Assembly (NCBI RefSeq): GCF_033297405.1
Contig: NW_026944221.1
Coordinates: 663,449 to 727,448 of the forward strand
Source of the DNA: Parathielavia appendiculata
Lineage: Eukaryota; Ascomycota; Sordariomycetes; Sordariales; Chaetomiaceae
Direction: 5' to 3'
DNA: 64,000 nucleotides
The position numbers were made by a program, and so were the translations under genes. Below, in pieces: positions 1-11,579 of the stretch. Each line of letters starts with the position of its first letter. Within the stretch, counting starts at the first letter, position 1. Below the pieces are notes generated by a model. The model saw only the letters and a program-made list of their open reading frames with translations. It was not told where the DNA came from and did no database searches.

Positions 1-1572
1 CAATGTCGCCGTCGACATTGGCAAAGAACTTTGTCAGTTCGATGGCCAGCGTCTTGAGGCTATCGCTGAGCTCATCAAGCTCCTTGACGATGATTGGCGC
101 CGAGGTCAGATTGCTGCTTCGTACGCTTTCGCCGAGATCCCACACGGCTACGCCTGTTGCCTGCAGATCGCCGACCTGCTGGATGCCGTTCTCGGAGTAG
201 TAGATCAGGGGCTCCAGGGAGCGGGCGACGCCAGCAACCTTGACTAGGTCTGGGACCGGCCGCATAGCTGCTGGCTGTGAAATCCATCGGAGCGCTGCAT
301 ACGACAGGGTAGCGACGACGAAGGAGAGAAACATGGAACTCCAAGACCTGGTCATGGCGTGGAATCTCCTGCGGATGAAGTTGATGGCTGTGTCGATAGG
401 TTCGGTCCGGTGCTGGACTTCTGCCCTGACAGCGAAGCGAATGACTGGCGAGTTATTAGCTACCGTGAAGACAAGCAGCTGGGAAGACGAAACTCTGTTG
501 TTTTGACGTACAGTTATCTGCAACATCCCTTGGCCTTAGCACCCTGTCTTTCAGCTCGCCCAAAGCCAATCCATCATCTTCTTGCTCTACATTCACCACC
601 TTATCGATCAGGCGCTGCTGCGCCGGGTGGTACTCTGGTTCCGGACTCCGCTCCTTCTCAGGTGACAAACTCCCCGTGGGTAGCCTCGTCCTGATGGCCT
701 GCGCAAGGATCTCGTCCCCCTCATCGGCGCTCTCGTAGTCCGGGCTGCTTTCCCGGAAGAAGCCATGTCCGTCATCGTCGTACATGTGGTTGAGGTCGTC
801 ACCTTTCCGCCAGAAGCCGCTGCTGCGGTCGCCGTTGCCGAGGCGTCTCCAGGCGGGCGGACTGTAACCACCGGCGGAAGCTTCCGAGTCCGAAGCGTCC
901 ATGTCGCTCGCCAGGTCGTCGCTCCGGAAGCCCGAGTGGACCGAGGGGTAGTTGAACGGCAGGCGGCTGGGCTTCCCAATAGAGGGCGCGAAATCGTCCA
1001 CGTCGAGCTGGTCGAGGGGACCGAGGGTTGTTGTCGTTGTCGCTGCTGTCATGGCCGCGGCTGTGGGGGCTGTTATAGCTGGCACCTGACCTCCTTCCTC
1101 CTCTTCCTGCTGCTCCTCCTCCACTCTCTTTGGTCGTGGTTCGTTTGCCACTTCTGCTGCTGGTGCGTTTGTCACGGCTCCGCAGGTGGTCGTTACGGGT
1201 TGGTTTTTCTCTTTTCTGCGTGTCTCGGCAGCTGTCGTAAAGGTTGCTGCCGGCCTCAAAAGGATAAGGATAATCGGTGATTAGTGGCGGCAGGGGTGTG
1301 TCTTCGATGTGCTGTCGGCGGGGCGGTTCCTCCTCGGACAGAGTGTGGTCGTCGTCCTCCTCCTCCTCTATGATGGGCGGCGCGGTCTTTTGCTGCTGCC
1401 TACGGCGCCGGAAGACAAACAGCTTCCTCCAGCGGAGCGAGGGTAGAGGCTGGTAGAGCAGATACAGGAGGAGAAAGGTCAGGGAGAGCACCAGGGAGGC
1501 GACCCAGGCGCTCGGCGCAATGGTGATGCTTATGAGCGACACGTTGTTGTGAACCGAGAAGAGGGACTGCAT
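1..1572 (-). CDS. Conserved fungal membrane protein, C-terminus cut by window edge
   Basis: Minus-strand gene running off the left edge. The start at 1572 gives a short N-terminus followed by a membrane helix (VASLVLSLTFLLLYLLY) and a basic stop-transfer stretch, then a long acidic/low-complexity region. The frame changes between about 1070 and 1196; donor GTAACG at 1196 and acceptor AACAG at 1070 restore phase, but this intron is tentative. The next exon (512-1069) contains DQLDVDDFAPS and SGFRSDDLASDMD. A clear 67 bp intron (445-511, GTACGT..CCAG) leads into exon 3, which carries a second hydrophobic helix (SSMFLSFVVATLSYAAL) and a well-preserved block with WDLGESVRSSN and LKTLAIELTKFFANVDGD. 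I recognise this block as typical of a conserved ascomycete protein family of unknown function; no enzymatic motif is visible. Likely an integral membrane protein with two helices and a helical region between or after them. Confidence 0.72.
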
Positions 1573-2627
1573 CACACCAAACGGGGTCGCGGCCTGTCGC
1601 CCGCAAGGGAGACTCCGTTTGCTGCGATGCGCGCGAGGGGCGGGCCGATCAGGGAGCCGGCGCGATGCCCTCTTGGGAGATGGGGATGCAGTGTGGTGTG
1701 ATTGGGAAGCCCAGTTAAACGGGTCGAAGCGATTCGCACTGTCTCTGCTGTCAGGGGGGGTTCTCGAGGGCCGCGCGAAACGATTCGATAGTGCAAATTT
1801 TAGAAACCGAGTCGCGTTGCAATCGCAATCCTTTTGAACGCACTCTAAACACGAAAAGAAGTCGTTGAGCGATGTTGCTCTGCCCTCGAATTCTCAGGCT
1901 CTGTCGGCGTCGCAAATGGAAGGCAGTCGCACTCCCCGCGCCGACTACCAGAGACCCAGAAATCGAGTGGCTGGCAGGCCCCGAAGCCGCTGCTGCAATG
2001 CGGCCCCACCCGTCGCCGGCACTCGATTGTGGACCAATCAACCCCGCAGTCCCTTGCTGCGTGGTGGGCAAGCTACTTGTCAAGGGATGAGGGTCCGCTG
2101 CACCATCCGGCTTTGCATCCGTGAGACGCAAACGACATCCAGAAAGAGTACTGTACTGTGAGCTGTCCGTCTTAACTCATGTTGTAAAAAAGAGCAAAAC
2201 TCACTGGCTAACCCTCTTCGCCGGTCAAAGAGAGGTAGCCAGGCGACGAAACCCTCTAGTAGCACGAGCACCTAGACTTTAACACCCGGCTCCCCTTCCA
2301 CTAAGGAAAACTGGCCTATATCTGACGACAGCACACTCGCTGGTGATCATACTCTCATTACTTTCGTCTTTCCGCTGTAATCTCCATCACGAACATAACA
2401 AGCATAGCATCATCAGCCCCATGGGCAAAGCCAGCCATCATGTCAAAATCCCAACGAAAACTGCCCTCCAACAGCCAAGCCCAGAGCTACGGCAAAGCAT
2501 TGCAAAGACAACCTCGCCACCCCCGACGCTCCGCCATGTCTATATCTAGCCACCTCCTCTTCCCCTTCCACCGCTAGAGTCAGCCCCTAACTCGATCCCA
2601 CGACCCGTCCCCCAATCATGTCGACCT
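1573..2627. other. Intergenic region
   Basis: Upstream region of the membrane protein and downstream region of the stress protein gene; both are on the minus strand. Short open frames here (for example at 1751-2131) have no recognisable motifs, and I see no RNA gene or repeat. Confidence 0.6.
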
Positions 2628-5177
2628 CTAATCAATCTTCGCATTCGCCAGGCTCCTCGCGGCCGGGTTATGGATATTGTTGACCTGGTGCGTCGATGGC
2701 ACACGCTTATACTTGCCCTGCTTCTTGAGGCGTTTCCGCGCCACCATGACTGGCACGGAGCTCTTAGTAACGAGATAGTTTGAAAAAGAGCCGAGGATAA
2801 CACTAACACACAGCCAGTCAGTTCCAACAAATCCTGACAACCTACATGCTCTAAAATGAAACATGCGAGGGAATTGAAAGAATACGCACCCTTTCAACGC
2901 GCTCCTCCCCCGACTTCCCAGGATCACCAGCGTCGGATTCACCAGGTCAATCACCTCGGTGATCAAATGCTTCGGGTTCTTGCAGTGCAGCACCTCGACA
3001 ATGACCCGCACCTGCAGCCTCGTCTTGCGCAGCAGCTTGGTCACGCGGTCGCTGATGGCTTGCACCGCCGTGTACCGGTCGTCCTCGGCCTTGCTGCGCT
3101 CTCTGGTGAACATCGAGGGCGCAGGCGACACGCTGCTCGTCGCCCCGCTGCCCGCGGAATCCGAGGGCTGCGACGGCGTCAGCAGCGGCGACCGTCCACC
3201 GCCGGTGGTGCTGGCGATGGTGGTGTTGGACTGCAGCTGCGGGTTGTGCAGGGGCAGCGCGGTGCCGCTGGGTGTGATGGGCAGCTTGGTGCTGGCCGTG
3301 ACCGTGTTGATGGCGGCCGCCTGCTCCTTCATGGCGCGCGGCTCGTCGGGTACCTGCGCATTGTCGCCCGCCCCGATGCCCGTCTCTTCGTCGACGCAGT
3401 AGATGGCCAGCAGCGTGTCGCCGTCGCGGAGCACGGTGCCGATAGCCCATTCCAGCGCGTGCGTCGACTCTTCGCTGAGGTCCGTCGCGACAAGGTATTT
3501 CCGCGGTGAGCGGTGCTCCTCCTCAGCGTCCTGCACCAGCTTGGCGTACTCGCCCCGCGTGATTATTTGGATCGTCCGGTGGGCCTCGGGAGTGTCCATG
3601 ATTTGTGTCATGGCGAAGGACAGCTTCTGCGCTCGTTTGATGTCGGTCAAATCCGCCTCCGTGTCCGAGTCGATGGGTGTGTGCGTGCCGGTCCCTGGCG
3701 GATCGTCGAAACTGGTGGTCGGGTGGATAACGGACTTGCTGTGCTTCACACGTTCGCCAGACGGGTTCGTGACCGTGATTTCTGGCTCGTCCAACAGCGA
3801 CTTGTATTGATAGGCAGGTTGTTGAGCAGCCACTTGGATACCTGATCAGCGCGGTTAGCCAAGCAACCATGCCATGTCAGCATCGTTCGTCCACCTACGC
3901 TCTTCTTCGGCTGCAGCCAACAGGCTCTTAACCTGCCGTTGAGCGTCTGGAGACGATGACTTGAGGTTGTCCAAGCTGCGATCCGCCTTCCTACCGCGTT
4001 GTCGGTCTTGCCCTTCCTCGCCAGAGGAACTTCCGTCGTCCTCACTACTGTCCTCGACCAACACCTCGCCGTCCGGGCCCAGGTAGTCCTTAGCTAGCCT
4101 GCCGCTCCCTGGCGCGTAGTTTGAGCTCTTTCGCCTCCCCAGCTCCGAGAGACTTCCCCCTGACCGAGCCAGTGCGGCGTCCGAAAGGCGCCTGTAGGCA
4201 TTGTTGTAGTCAAGGATCTCGGGGTCATTGAGCACCGCCCGTCCGGCGGGGCTTAAGGTCCGTAAGAGCGGGCCGTGAGGGGAGTGGGACCGCACACTCA
4301 GGCGATTATGAGGAGACTTCGATTTGTTGCCCAGGCGGCTTGACGGTCCGGATGCTGAATGATGACGCCCCCTGTCGCCGGGAAGAACGATGCCGCTCAC
4401 GTCGTTGCCTCTCATGATCTCGGCCATAGCGCTCGACCGCTTGCCGCCCTGTGTGACGCGTTTGGGGAGGGCTTGGCCCCCAGTGTTTGTGATGATTCCG
4501 GAAAACTGGTACTCGGTGGTCGGGTCTACTACCCTGGTACGTTCCAACCGCGGTCCGAAGTCAACGGGCCTGACAGAGGCGTCCGACATGCTCCTGGGGT
4601 GCGTACTGACGACAGCGCGCGAACTCGATTCGGTTGGCGATGATGGCGTACTAAATACCTGCTTCGCGGCGGGGGGCGGGCTGTCGACGTCCAGCATGCT
4701 TCGAACAGGCTGCGACGGCGGGCTGTCCACGTCGAGCATACTCCTCACAGGGGCTGCTCGGACCGATGCTGTCTTAGTACTCATGCTCTTCGGAGACGCT
4801 GGGGAGAGGAGCGTAGGAGATGGAGGGGCATCACCAATATCCAGCATGCTGCGCACCGGGGAGCGGGGGGTGTAAGGGGATGGAGAGCGAGCCTCCAGCG
4901 AGCTGGGAGGTCTGGCTCGCGGGTTCGAAGGTCCTTCCAAAAGTGCAAGCACCTCTCTCCGCTCCTCATCGAGCATCGCCTCCATCGACATTGGTTGCCT
5001 TGCCATACTGGGCGGCGTTGATGGTCTGATCACGATATGGGGATGCTCCGTGGCCTTGCGCTGGTTTGACGGAGAACGCAGGGTGCGAAAACGTATGGCG
5101 GACGCAAGATCGACCGAAACAGAAGTGCGCAAGTTGCGACGGAACGCCTTTCTTGGATTTCGTTCTTGGGTCGTCAA
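2628..5177 (-). CDS. Universal stress protein (UspA-fold) domain protein with long disordered N-terminus
   Basis: Three exons: 3899-5177, 2890-3841 and 2628-2802, giving 801 residues. Introns are 57 bp (3842-3898) and 87 bp (2803-2889); both keep phase and summed length is divisible by three. Residues 1 to about 500 are Ser/Pro-rich and probably disordered, with three copies of a PVRSMLD motif (residues 107-163) and phosphorylatable SP sites. The UspA domain begins near residue 535 (KYLVATDLSEESTHALEWAIG is its first strand and helix) and is interrupted by a low-complexity insert of roughly 100 residues. Across the last splice the protein reads GSRGRSALKG/VILGSFSNYL, matching the G2xG9xG(S/T) nucleotide-binding signature of ATP-binding universal stress proteins. 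A basic tail follows. Function in fungi is poorly defined; a stress- or signalling-related nucleotide sensor is inference from the fold. Confidence 0.92.
4689..4853 (-). repeat. Three-copy RSMLD linear-motif repeat inside the stress protein
   Basis: Codons 109-113, 145-149 and 159-163 each encode RSMLD, the last two within near-identical PVRSMLDVDSPP units. A related AMLD occurs at residues 67-70. The spacing is irregular, so this looks like a repeated short linear motif rather than a DNA tandem repeat. Confidence 0.85.
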
Positions 5178-6034
5178 CGCAGCAAAATATGAGGCCGGGA
5201 TTGGATGGATGCAGAGTCAATATGGCGAAGAGGCATCTCGCGTTTTTCGATGGGCAGGCCCTCTCCGTCTTGTTAGCCTCAGGTCATGGAGGGGCGTCAG
5301 CCCAGCTTTCGCTGCGAGTTCTGGACAAAGGCGTCGCCAAGAGACGCGGTTCCAGAGGTCGAGACTCCGTTTTGCCAAGATACCAAGACCGCGATTGCAA
5401 GGTTCGCCGGTTTTGGAGTCGCTGCACTGCCATTAACTGAAGACTCCTTTGCAAACGTTGTGCGGGGAAGCAGTGATTTCGGTATTCTGTTGCATAAACA
5501 AGCGCTGTGTAGCTGTAACGTGTTGTGTCCGCGAGCATGCAGACATGACACAAAAAACAAACAGACTTGGGTGGATGGGAGTTGTGGTAGGTACGATAGA
5601 TTAGAACAACCGAGCTGTTGCATGACTACGGTGGGGAGGGGCTGGCGGGTCTGGCCTTGCTTGACGTGGATCTTGCATGAGCGCTCCAGCCGAACGAGGA
5701 TGGGCACATGCAATTGCCGCTCGCCGGCGTCGGTGATTGCAAAGAGGCTTCAAAGACTTGGATGTGACCCAGTGTAGCCCTGTCTCTACATACCTCGATT
5801 GGCATCGATTGATATGGGATGTTGAAGATAACACTGAAAAAGACTTGAAAATGACACAGATCTGTCCTAGTAAACTACCTTGGATCTGGCAGGGAAGGGC
5901 CGATAGTGCCTACAAATGATATACACAAATACAGTTCGAGACGCCAACCCAGAATCACCTCTTCTACCTCTACAGGGACTCTGTCGCGGACATGCACATC
6001 CTCCAAATAACCTTCCTCCTCCAGGCCCTCCACC
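5178..6034. other. Intergenic region upstream of the stress protein gene
   Basis: Lies between the start of the stress protein gene and the 3' end of uS7m, both on the minus strand. It should hold the stress gene's 5' UTR and promoter. The short open frames on both strands overlap one another and have no recognisable domains. Confidence 0.6.
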
Positions 6035-6963
6035 TCAGAGCTTGCCCTTGATGTTCGCATTCATCAAGTTGGCCCGGTTGGCCGTGCCCAGCTTGTGAAC
6101 CTGCAAGCGCCGGTCCCAAACGCTCGACCTGCCCTCGACTACGGCCACAATCTCCTCGGCGACGCGGTGGGGGAACATGGTGCGGCCGCTGCCCTTAGAC
6201 GGCTTCCGGTTGACCACGTCTAGAATCCACAGGAAGGCGGTCCTCCTCCGCTGGCGCGCCCGCAGCGGCATGGGCACCTCGAGCGACTTGCCGCCGCCTG
6301 CCAGGCCCTTAAAGCCGCGCATCTTGACCAGCGGAGCGACTGAGTCGATGGCGAGGCCGAGGTAGAGGACCGGGTCAAGCGGGAGGTGGTGCGCTGGGGG
6401 AGCGCCGGGGAGGAGCGGTTTTGAAGGGTCGAGCCTTGGGGGTGGTGAGGTGCGGAGATAGTTGAGAATCATGGCCATGTCCTACGATGTCCCGTCAGAA
6501 AGTGCTCCATGAAAAGTGGCCCTTGCTTAAGGCCCAGCAAGCCAGGTGTGAGATTCCTCACCCTCTGCGCCTTTGCAAGTTTCCCATCTCTCATCAACAA
6601 CCTTGTGATCTGGTGGATGACGGCGTCGTATCGGTGTTTTGTATGCTTTTCAGTCGGCAGCGGCAGCTCTGGCAGACCGTACTTGTGGCCCTCGACAGCC
6701 GGGTCCAGAGGATTGAGCCCGTACTCAATCAACCGCAGTTGATTCAGGGCGGCCTCGTTCTCGGAGCTGGTGGGTTGCTGGTTCATGGGCAGCATCGACG
6801 GGGGTAGGGCGCTTGAGTTGTCGTGGGGCGGTAATCTTGATGTCGTGTTGTCGGCTAGCCCCCTTGCCACAGCAGCCGGCCCGGGCTGCGGCCCTTGAGC
6901 AAATACCCGGGTTTGGAGCGAGAGGGCTCTACAAGCCGACCAGAAGTTCAACCGTGGTGGCAT
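6035..6963 (-). CDS. RSM7: Mitochondrial small-subunit ribosomal protein uS7m
   Basis: Two exons (6562-6963 and 6035-6481) joined across an 80 bp intron (6482-6561, GTGAGG..GTAG), 282 residues. The N-terminus (MPPRLNFWSACRALSLQTR) is basic and hydroxylated without acidic residues, as in mitochondrial presequences. The C-terminal half is the S7 fold: RYDAVIHQITRLLMRDGKLAKAQR, then MAMILNYLRTSP after the splice, and the rRNA-binding stretch EVPMPLRARQRRRTAFLWIL. The final part (LGTANRANLMNANIKGKL) is typical of mitochondrial S7. In the mitoribosome uS7 sits in the small-subunit head near the E site and nucleates head assembly. An in-frame ATG at 7005 exists but the 6963 start gives the better presequence. 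Confidence 0.93.
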
Positions 6964-9081
6964 CGTTGCTATGTGCGTGATCAGTGATTCCGCTCTCAAC
7001 AGCATCGCGGACGCGGTTGCTGCAACATGCAGAAAGCGATCTCAAAAAAATAGGGATGGCCGAGGTTTAGCCGATTCAGGTTAGAGCAGGCGTCAGCCCC
7101 ACACTCTTGGCGCGATCCATCTCGATCCCCACAACGCCGGGCCCAGTCTGGATGGCAACCCCACGAGGCTTCAAAAGACCCCTTGTTCGCGCTCAGAGAA
7201 AATCACAGTTGAGATCCTTCATTCGTGACAGGCCGGACGGAAAGAGCATTTCCGTCAACAATCATCAATTCTCGTCCTCGGCTCTTTCGACTCACGCTCC
7301 ATACTCACAGAGGCCTCTCAAGATGTGAACATTCTTACGTACTTGTACACCGCTGACCAGGGCTGAGGAGCAGAGAGGATCTGACGTTCAACCAACCCTA
7401 CCACAAACTGACCGCCGCCTCGTTCCACCAACCCCTCTGTTCGATCACAGGATTCCTCAATGTCATCGTATACCTGGACTCGCCGCAGATCTACACTTAT
7501 TCAACACCTGACTCCAGCATCATAACGATCCCACAGTTGTCCCTTGCTTCCACTGCACCGTCTCCAGTGGCGCTCGTCACGGGAACAGGTGTCGCTGTCC
7601 ACACTCTCTGCATCCGCTTATGACATGACGTGGACACAGGACCGACCTATATGTACCGTCCGCCCGCATGTCCCTGGCTGATGGGGCTCGGACCCAACCA
7701 ACGACAGCTTCCGGGAAGAAACACCGGAGAAGCAATGACCCGCCAACTTCGGTTTCCTGCACTGGCGGTGAGATCCAAGCCGGTGAAGAGACGGAAATCA
7801 GAATCTGGCTCACTTTGACAGCATTGCTTTTTCTTCACTGAGCGTTGCCATGACCCGAGCTTACTAGTTCAAGCAATCAAGGGTCAACACTAGCCTGGGG
7901 ATGTGGCATGGGAGTGTCCGTCATCGGAGTTTCAGCATCCATCGATGCCCAGGGTGTAAATCGACGGACTGAGAAATTCGGAGGCGTAACAACAAACAAG
8001 ACAGCCTATCCAGTCTAACCCTACCCAGCAAGCCTTTGCCAGAACCAACACATGACGACCAACCCAGCACTTTTCTCCCCTCTCCGGAACCCCTTGCGTT
8101 GCTTCTTCCAAGCCGGCTTCCTGCTTGTCAGGGGAACGCTTCGCCGGCAGGCTGTCATCCGACCAAACACGCACGCAGACCGGTCTTGTGCTCAGCCCAA
8201 CGCCAGCCCGCCAGCCCTCTACTGGAGCACAAACGCATAGTCAAACCCAGCGAAGACAAGCCGATTGCGCAGCCAAGAAGCGACCAAGCATTACATTTTG
8301 GACTCCTTCCCAATCCCATGCAGACAGGGCCCAACGATAAAACAGAAGACATATGCTGGCCCGGATTCATTCCTGCCTGATGATCGCCCTGCCACCGTGC
8401 GCATGCGGGACAGGAACCCCAGAAATCGTGAAGAAGAAGCTAAACTCACAGAAAATTGACAATGCCGGCCTGATTGACGAGACAATCCAACCCAAGGTGT
8501 GATAAATACCGAGATGAACAATAGGAAGTTCCTGCGCCGGCACCGTGACAAGGTGACGTGGATGCGCCGTGTGGCATGCCCAATTTCCGCCCAACTCCAA
8601 AGAAACGGGGAGGAACCAATACTGATCGAAACGGGGAAAGAAGAAAAGTTGTATCTGTATCGTACAGGGAACGCCCTAGCAAACAAGGTAAAAAAGACCA
8701 GGCAAGGAGATGTGCCGAAAACCAAATGCGATACCAAACGCTCAGACGTGACTGAGAGCAAACCGCGAAGAGGAAGACAAGGGGCGGGGTGAGAAAAGAG
8801 AGAGAGGTGAGGGGGACAAGATAAACCGTGAGGCAGGCTCACAAGCGGCACAGCAGGCCAGCCCAGACCAGACAGCGGGGGAAAAAAACAGACCATCAGA
8901 CCAGACAGCACACCTGTCTCCCCTCCCCGCGTATCCCCGGTGCTGCTCCCGCCGCCGCCGTCCATCAAACCTCACCCTCCTCAACCCGTCCACTCTCTCC
9001 GTCACCTCCACCCTTTCTCACTCTCCCCCGGGCAGTCATCAACCACCCATTTCAAAAGCTGAGGACATACCCGCCCCAGGG
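6964..9081. other. Long intergenic region without a supportable gene
   Basis: About 2.1 kb between uS7m and the dsRNA-binding protein gene. The largest open frame (8291-8968, minus) is Ser/Cys/Phe-rich with no domain and appears accidental. A short minus frame ending near 7079 reads GVAIQTGPGVVGIEMDRAK but I could not extend it into a credible gene. Nothing resembling a tRNA or a transposon was found. Confidence 0.5.
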
Positions 9082-9643
9082 CTAACCAGACCAACCACTC
9101 CGGCTGGTAGCAGGCGAGCTGGCCGCGCTGGACCCGGACGCAGAGGAGGCGGACTGGTTGAGCCACTGCAGCGCGACCTCGGCAGCGTCCTCCTTGGCGT
9201 TGTTGAGGTTCTTGCCGTCGTACCAGAACCGCGCGCTGTGCGTGCTGCCGTAGACGGTCACGGTGCTGGACCAGGCCGTGCGCCCCCCTGAATGTTATTA
9301 TACTGTGTCAGTCTCCCAATGTTCTTGTTTTCCTTTTCCGTAGAAGGAGGGTGAATGAGGAAGGTTAGTAAGCGGGGAGGAAGGTCGAGGCGAGGCGGAC
9401 GGGGTGGACAAGGGAATGGGGGACAGAAGATGAAGAGGGCAAAGGGGGAATGTTGGGTTGAAGTCACGTCAGACTTACCTCGCCGGTCCGAGACGATCTG
9501 GAAGACTGGTGCGCCTATATTCCAGTCTTTGCAAGCGTCTGTGGGAGTGGTTCATGATTAGTGGTGTGAGTTGGGGAGAGATATGGTAGGATGATGTGGT
9601 GCGTCATACCCTCAAGCTTGTCTTGCCAGGTCTGATGTGGCAT
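9082..9643 (-). CDS. Small protein with a single double-stranded-RNA-binding motif
   Basis: Reconstructed from three short exons: 9610-9643, 9479-9538 and 9082-9287, giving 99 residues; the introns are 71 bp and 191 bp and all phases fit. The protein begins MPHQTWQDKLEDACKDW, the amphipathic first helix of a dsRBM, continues through a beta strand (GAPVFQIVSDRRGGRTAWSS), a second strand (TVTVYG), and ends with ARFWYDGKNLNNAKEDAAE followed by VALQWLN, the third strand and second helix with the conserved Lys and Ala residues that contact dsRNA. A Ser-rich tail of about 15 residues follows. It consists of essentially one dsRBM, so it is probably an RNA-binding adaptor rather than an enzyme; the partner is unknown. 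It is not the N-terminus of Dicer, since no helicase or RNase III sequence follows. Confidence 0.88.
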
Positions 9644-11579
9644 GGTGTCTGATGTGTCCAATGGGGTATTATTGGTGAAGGTACGGTTGAGGACAGATTA
9701 TTGTGTGGGGCTGTGATACGCATAAACTGCTAAACACCGAGAACGGCTTGAGCAGAGGAGTCGTGACCAAGGAGCGTTGGTAGGCAGGTGACAACGACAA
9801 TGAGTGATGACCGTGTCCTGCGTCGTCGTTATATATAACAAGAATCGTCCGCAATGGCAGGTGCCTGTACCACTCGGGCTCCAGACAACCGGTCTGCGAG
9901 ACGGACTGATGTGGCCGAAGAGGATTCGAAGAGTCGACACGCTTAATCAATATGCATGCCTTGCTTGTACTGTATCGTTCGTGCCGTTTCTAGTTTTCCG
10001 GGTTTCTGAGACGACGTGTTTGTTCGCGAAGATGCAGAACAACAGCAAGAAGGTTAGAAGCTGGACACGGGACCATGCATCGTGCCAGGGAGAGGAGGAC
10101 AGAGGAGAAGGAAAGAGAAAACAAAGAGTCTATTTGCTCGTTCTGCTTGTAAGGGAAAGAAAGATATGGCTGATCAGGAGAAGAGACGTATCAACGACTT
10201 GGTTCAACCCTTGGCCCTCTGGATGTGGGGATAAACTAGGGCCTCATCCGCCTTGGAGCTACAGTACCATCCCGTGCGAGGCGGTGGATGATGGGGTTAC
10301 TTTTCTGATCTTTCTTTCCGTCCTCCTTGCTTTTTGCTTTTCCCCGGTCCGCTGCTCTGCGCCAAGTCAGCCGCATCACCGGTCACTGGATCATTGGGAC
10401 TCAACACTGCCATGGCACTCGCCCAGGCTAGGCGTTGATGCAGTCGTGACTACAGCCAAGCAGCATACGCCATCGTCCAAGGTGTGAGTACCAATGTACT
10501 GTATACACCTGGAGCCCAGATATTGGCAAGACCTGCCAGCGTTTCGCCAGTGACGAGCGAGTCAAGACAGAGTATGCAGAAAAAGCAACGGGATGTAACG
10601 CCGGTCAGCAGGGATCAAGAGTTTGGGTTCGCGCTAGGGCCCGATGAGCTGTCATCCCACTTGATCAACTACCCAAAACGAAGTAACGCAAGGAATTGCA
10701 CGGGGCAGATGAACTGGCCCAGAAAGCGACAGCGGAAGGAAAGTGCAGGATCGTGGAGATATTATTTGCGAGCTAGGCAGAGATGCCAGCTGCCAAGGCT
10801 GCTGGTTCGTCTGAGTTGTCACCATCAGACGTAGCTGTAGTCGAAATTGAGAGAACGTGTCTAGAAGCTAAGTCGTTCACCTTGGCCCAGAATTGGGAAC
10901 TTACAAGCAAATCGGGCAGCAGCGGCAAATACTTGCCAAGTTGTAATTGGACAATGAAAACGTGGTCGTGTCATCTTGTCACTGGCGCCTCGTTGGAGGC
11001 TCTCCGAGGTTGTCTGGACACAACGGACGGTCGAATATGTGCTACCAGCCCAATACGACCAGCAGTCTGTGTGCCGTTTGATCGCGTCGCTCAGAGCACA
11101 CGTCGCCGATCGATCTCGTCGGTCCCGTCGGGCGCTGTCGAGTGTTTGCTTCTTCATTCCGTCGCTTCGTAGCCGTCCGCAGTTGTACAATCGGCGGAAA
11201 AAGTGCTAGAGAACCACCATCAAACGGGTCTCCTGGCGGCCTCATGCCCTGAAATTGCCTGCCTCAGCGATAGCAGTTGTCCTTGTACAGAGCTCGGGCG
11301 GTACCGGCCTGCCGGGAGCCTCGACTGGCCATTGTTTCACGACTGACGATTGCAAGAACCCGAATGTTGTGCAGCAGTGAGGACGCCACCATACTCGGCC
11401 ACAGACGGCGTTTGACGGATAGCACACTTTTCGAGCCACCAAGAAACTGCCGTGCATGAATGGACAGTCGGTCCCATCGGTCTTCTGGAGTGCCCGGAAA
11501 GACTTCTGCAAGGCAGCTGTGAGGCTCAGTCCTGGGCTGGCCGGGTTGTTGGACTCAGAGATTGGGGGTGACGAGGTTT
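9644..11579. other. Gene-poor intergenic region
   Basis: Upstream of the dsRNA-binding protein gene. The two open frames on the plus strand (9804-10487 and 10484-10834) lack any domain, have unusual composition, and are probably chance. No repeats or RNA genes are evident. Confidence 0.5.

Noticed and set aside
7079..7200. Short minus frame reading GVAIQTGPGVVGIEMDRAK just upstream of uS7m
   Set aside because: Looks coding-like over about 30 codons, but a stop lies immediately upstream and no acceptor/donor chain gives a credible protein.
8291..8968. 225-codon open frame on the minus strand
   Set aside because: Ser/Cys/Phe-rich composition, no domain, no splice partners and antisense to equally featureless DNA; likely chance in GC-rich sequence.
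10200..10215. GGTTCAACCC similar to a tRNA B box
   Set aside because: No A box or cloverleaf pairing can be made around it.
9804..10834. Two consecutive plus-strand open frames of 227 and 116 codons
   Set aside because: No recognisable motif and mixed composition; nothing joins them into a plausible spliced protein.
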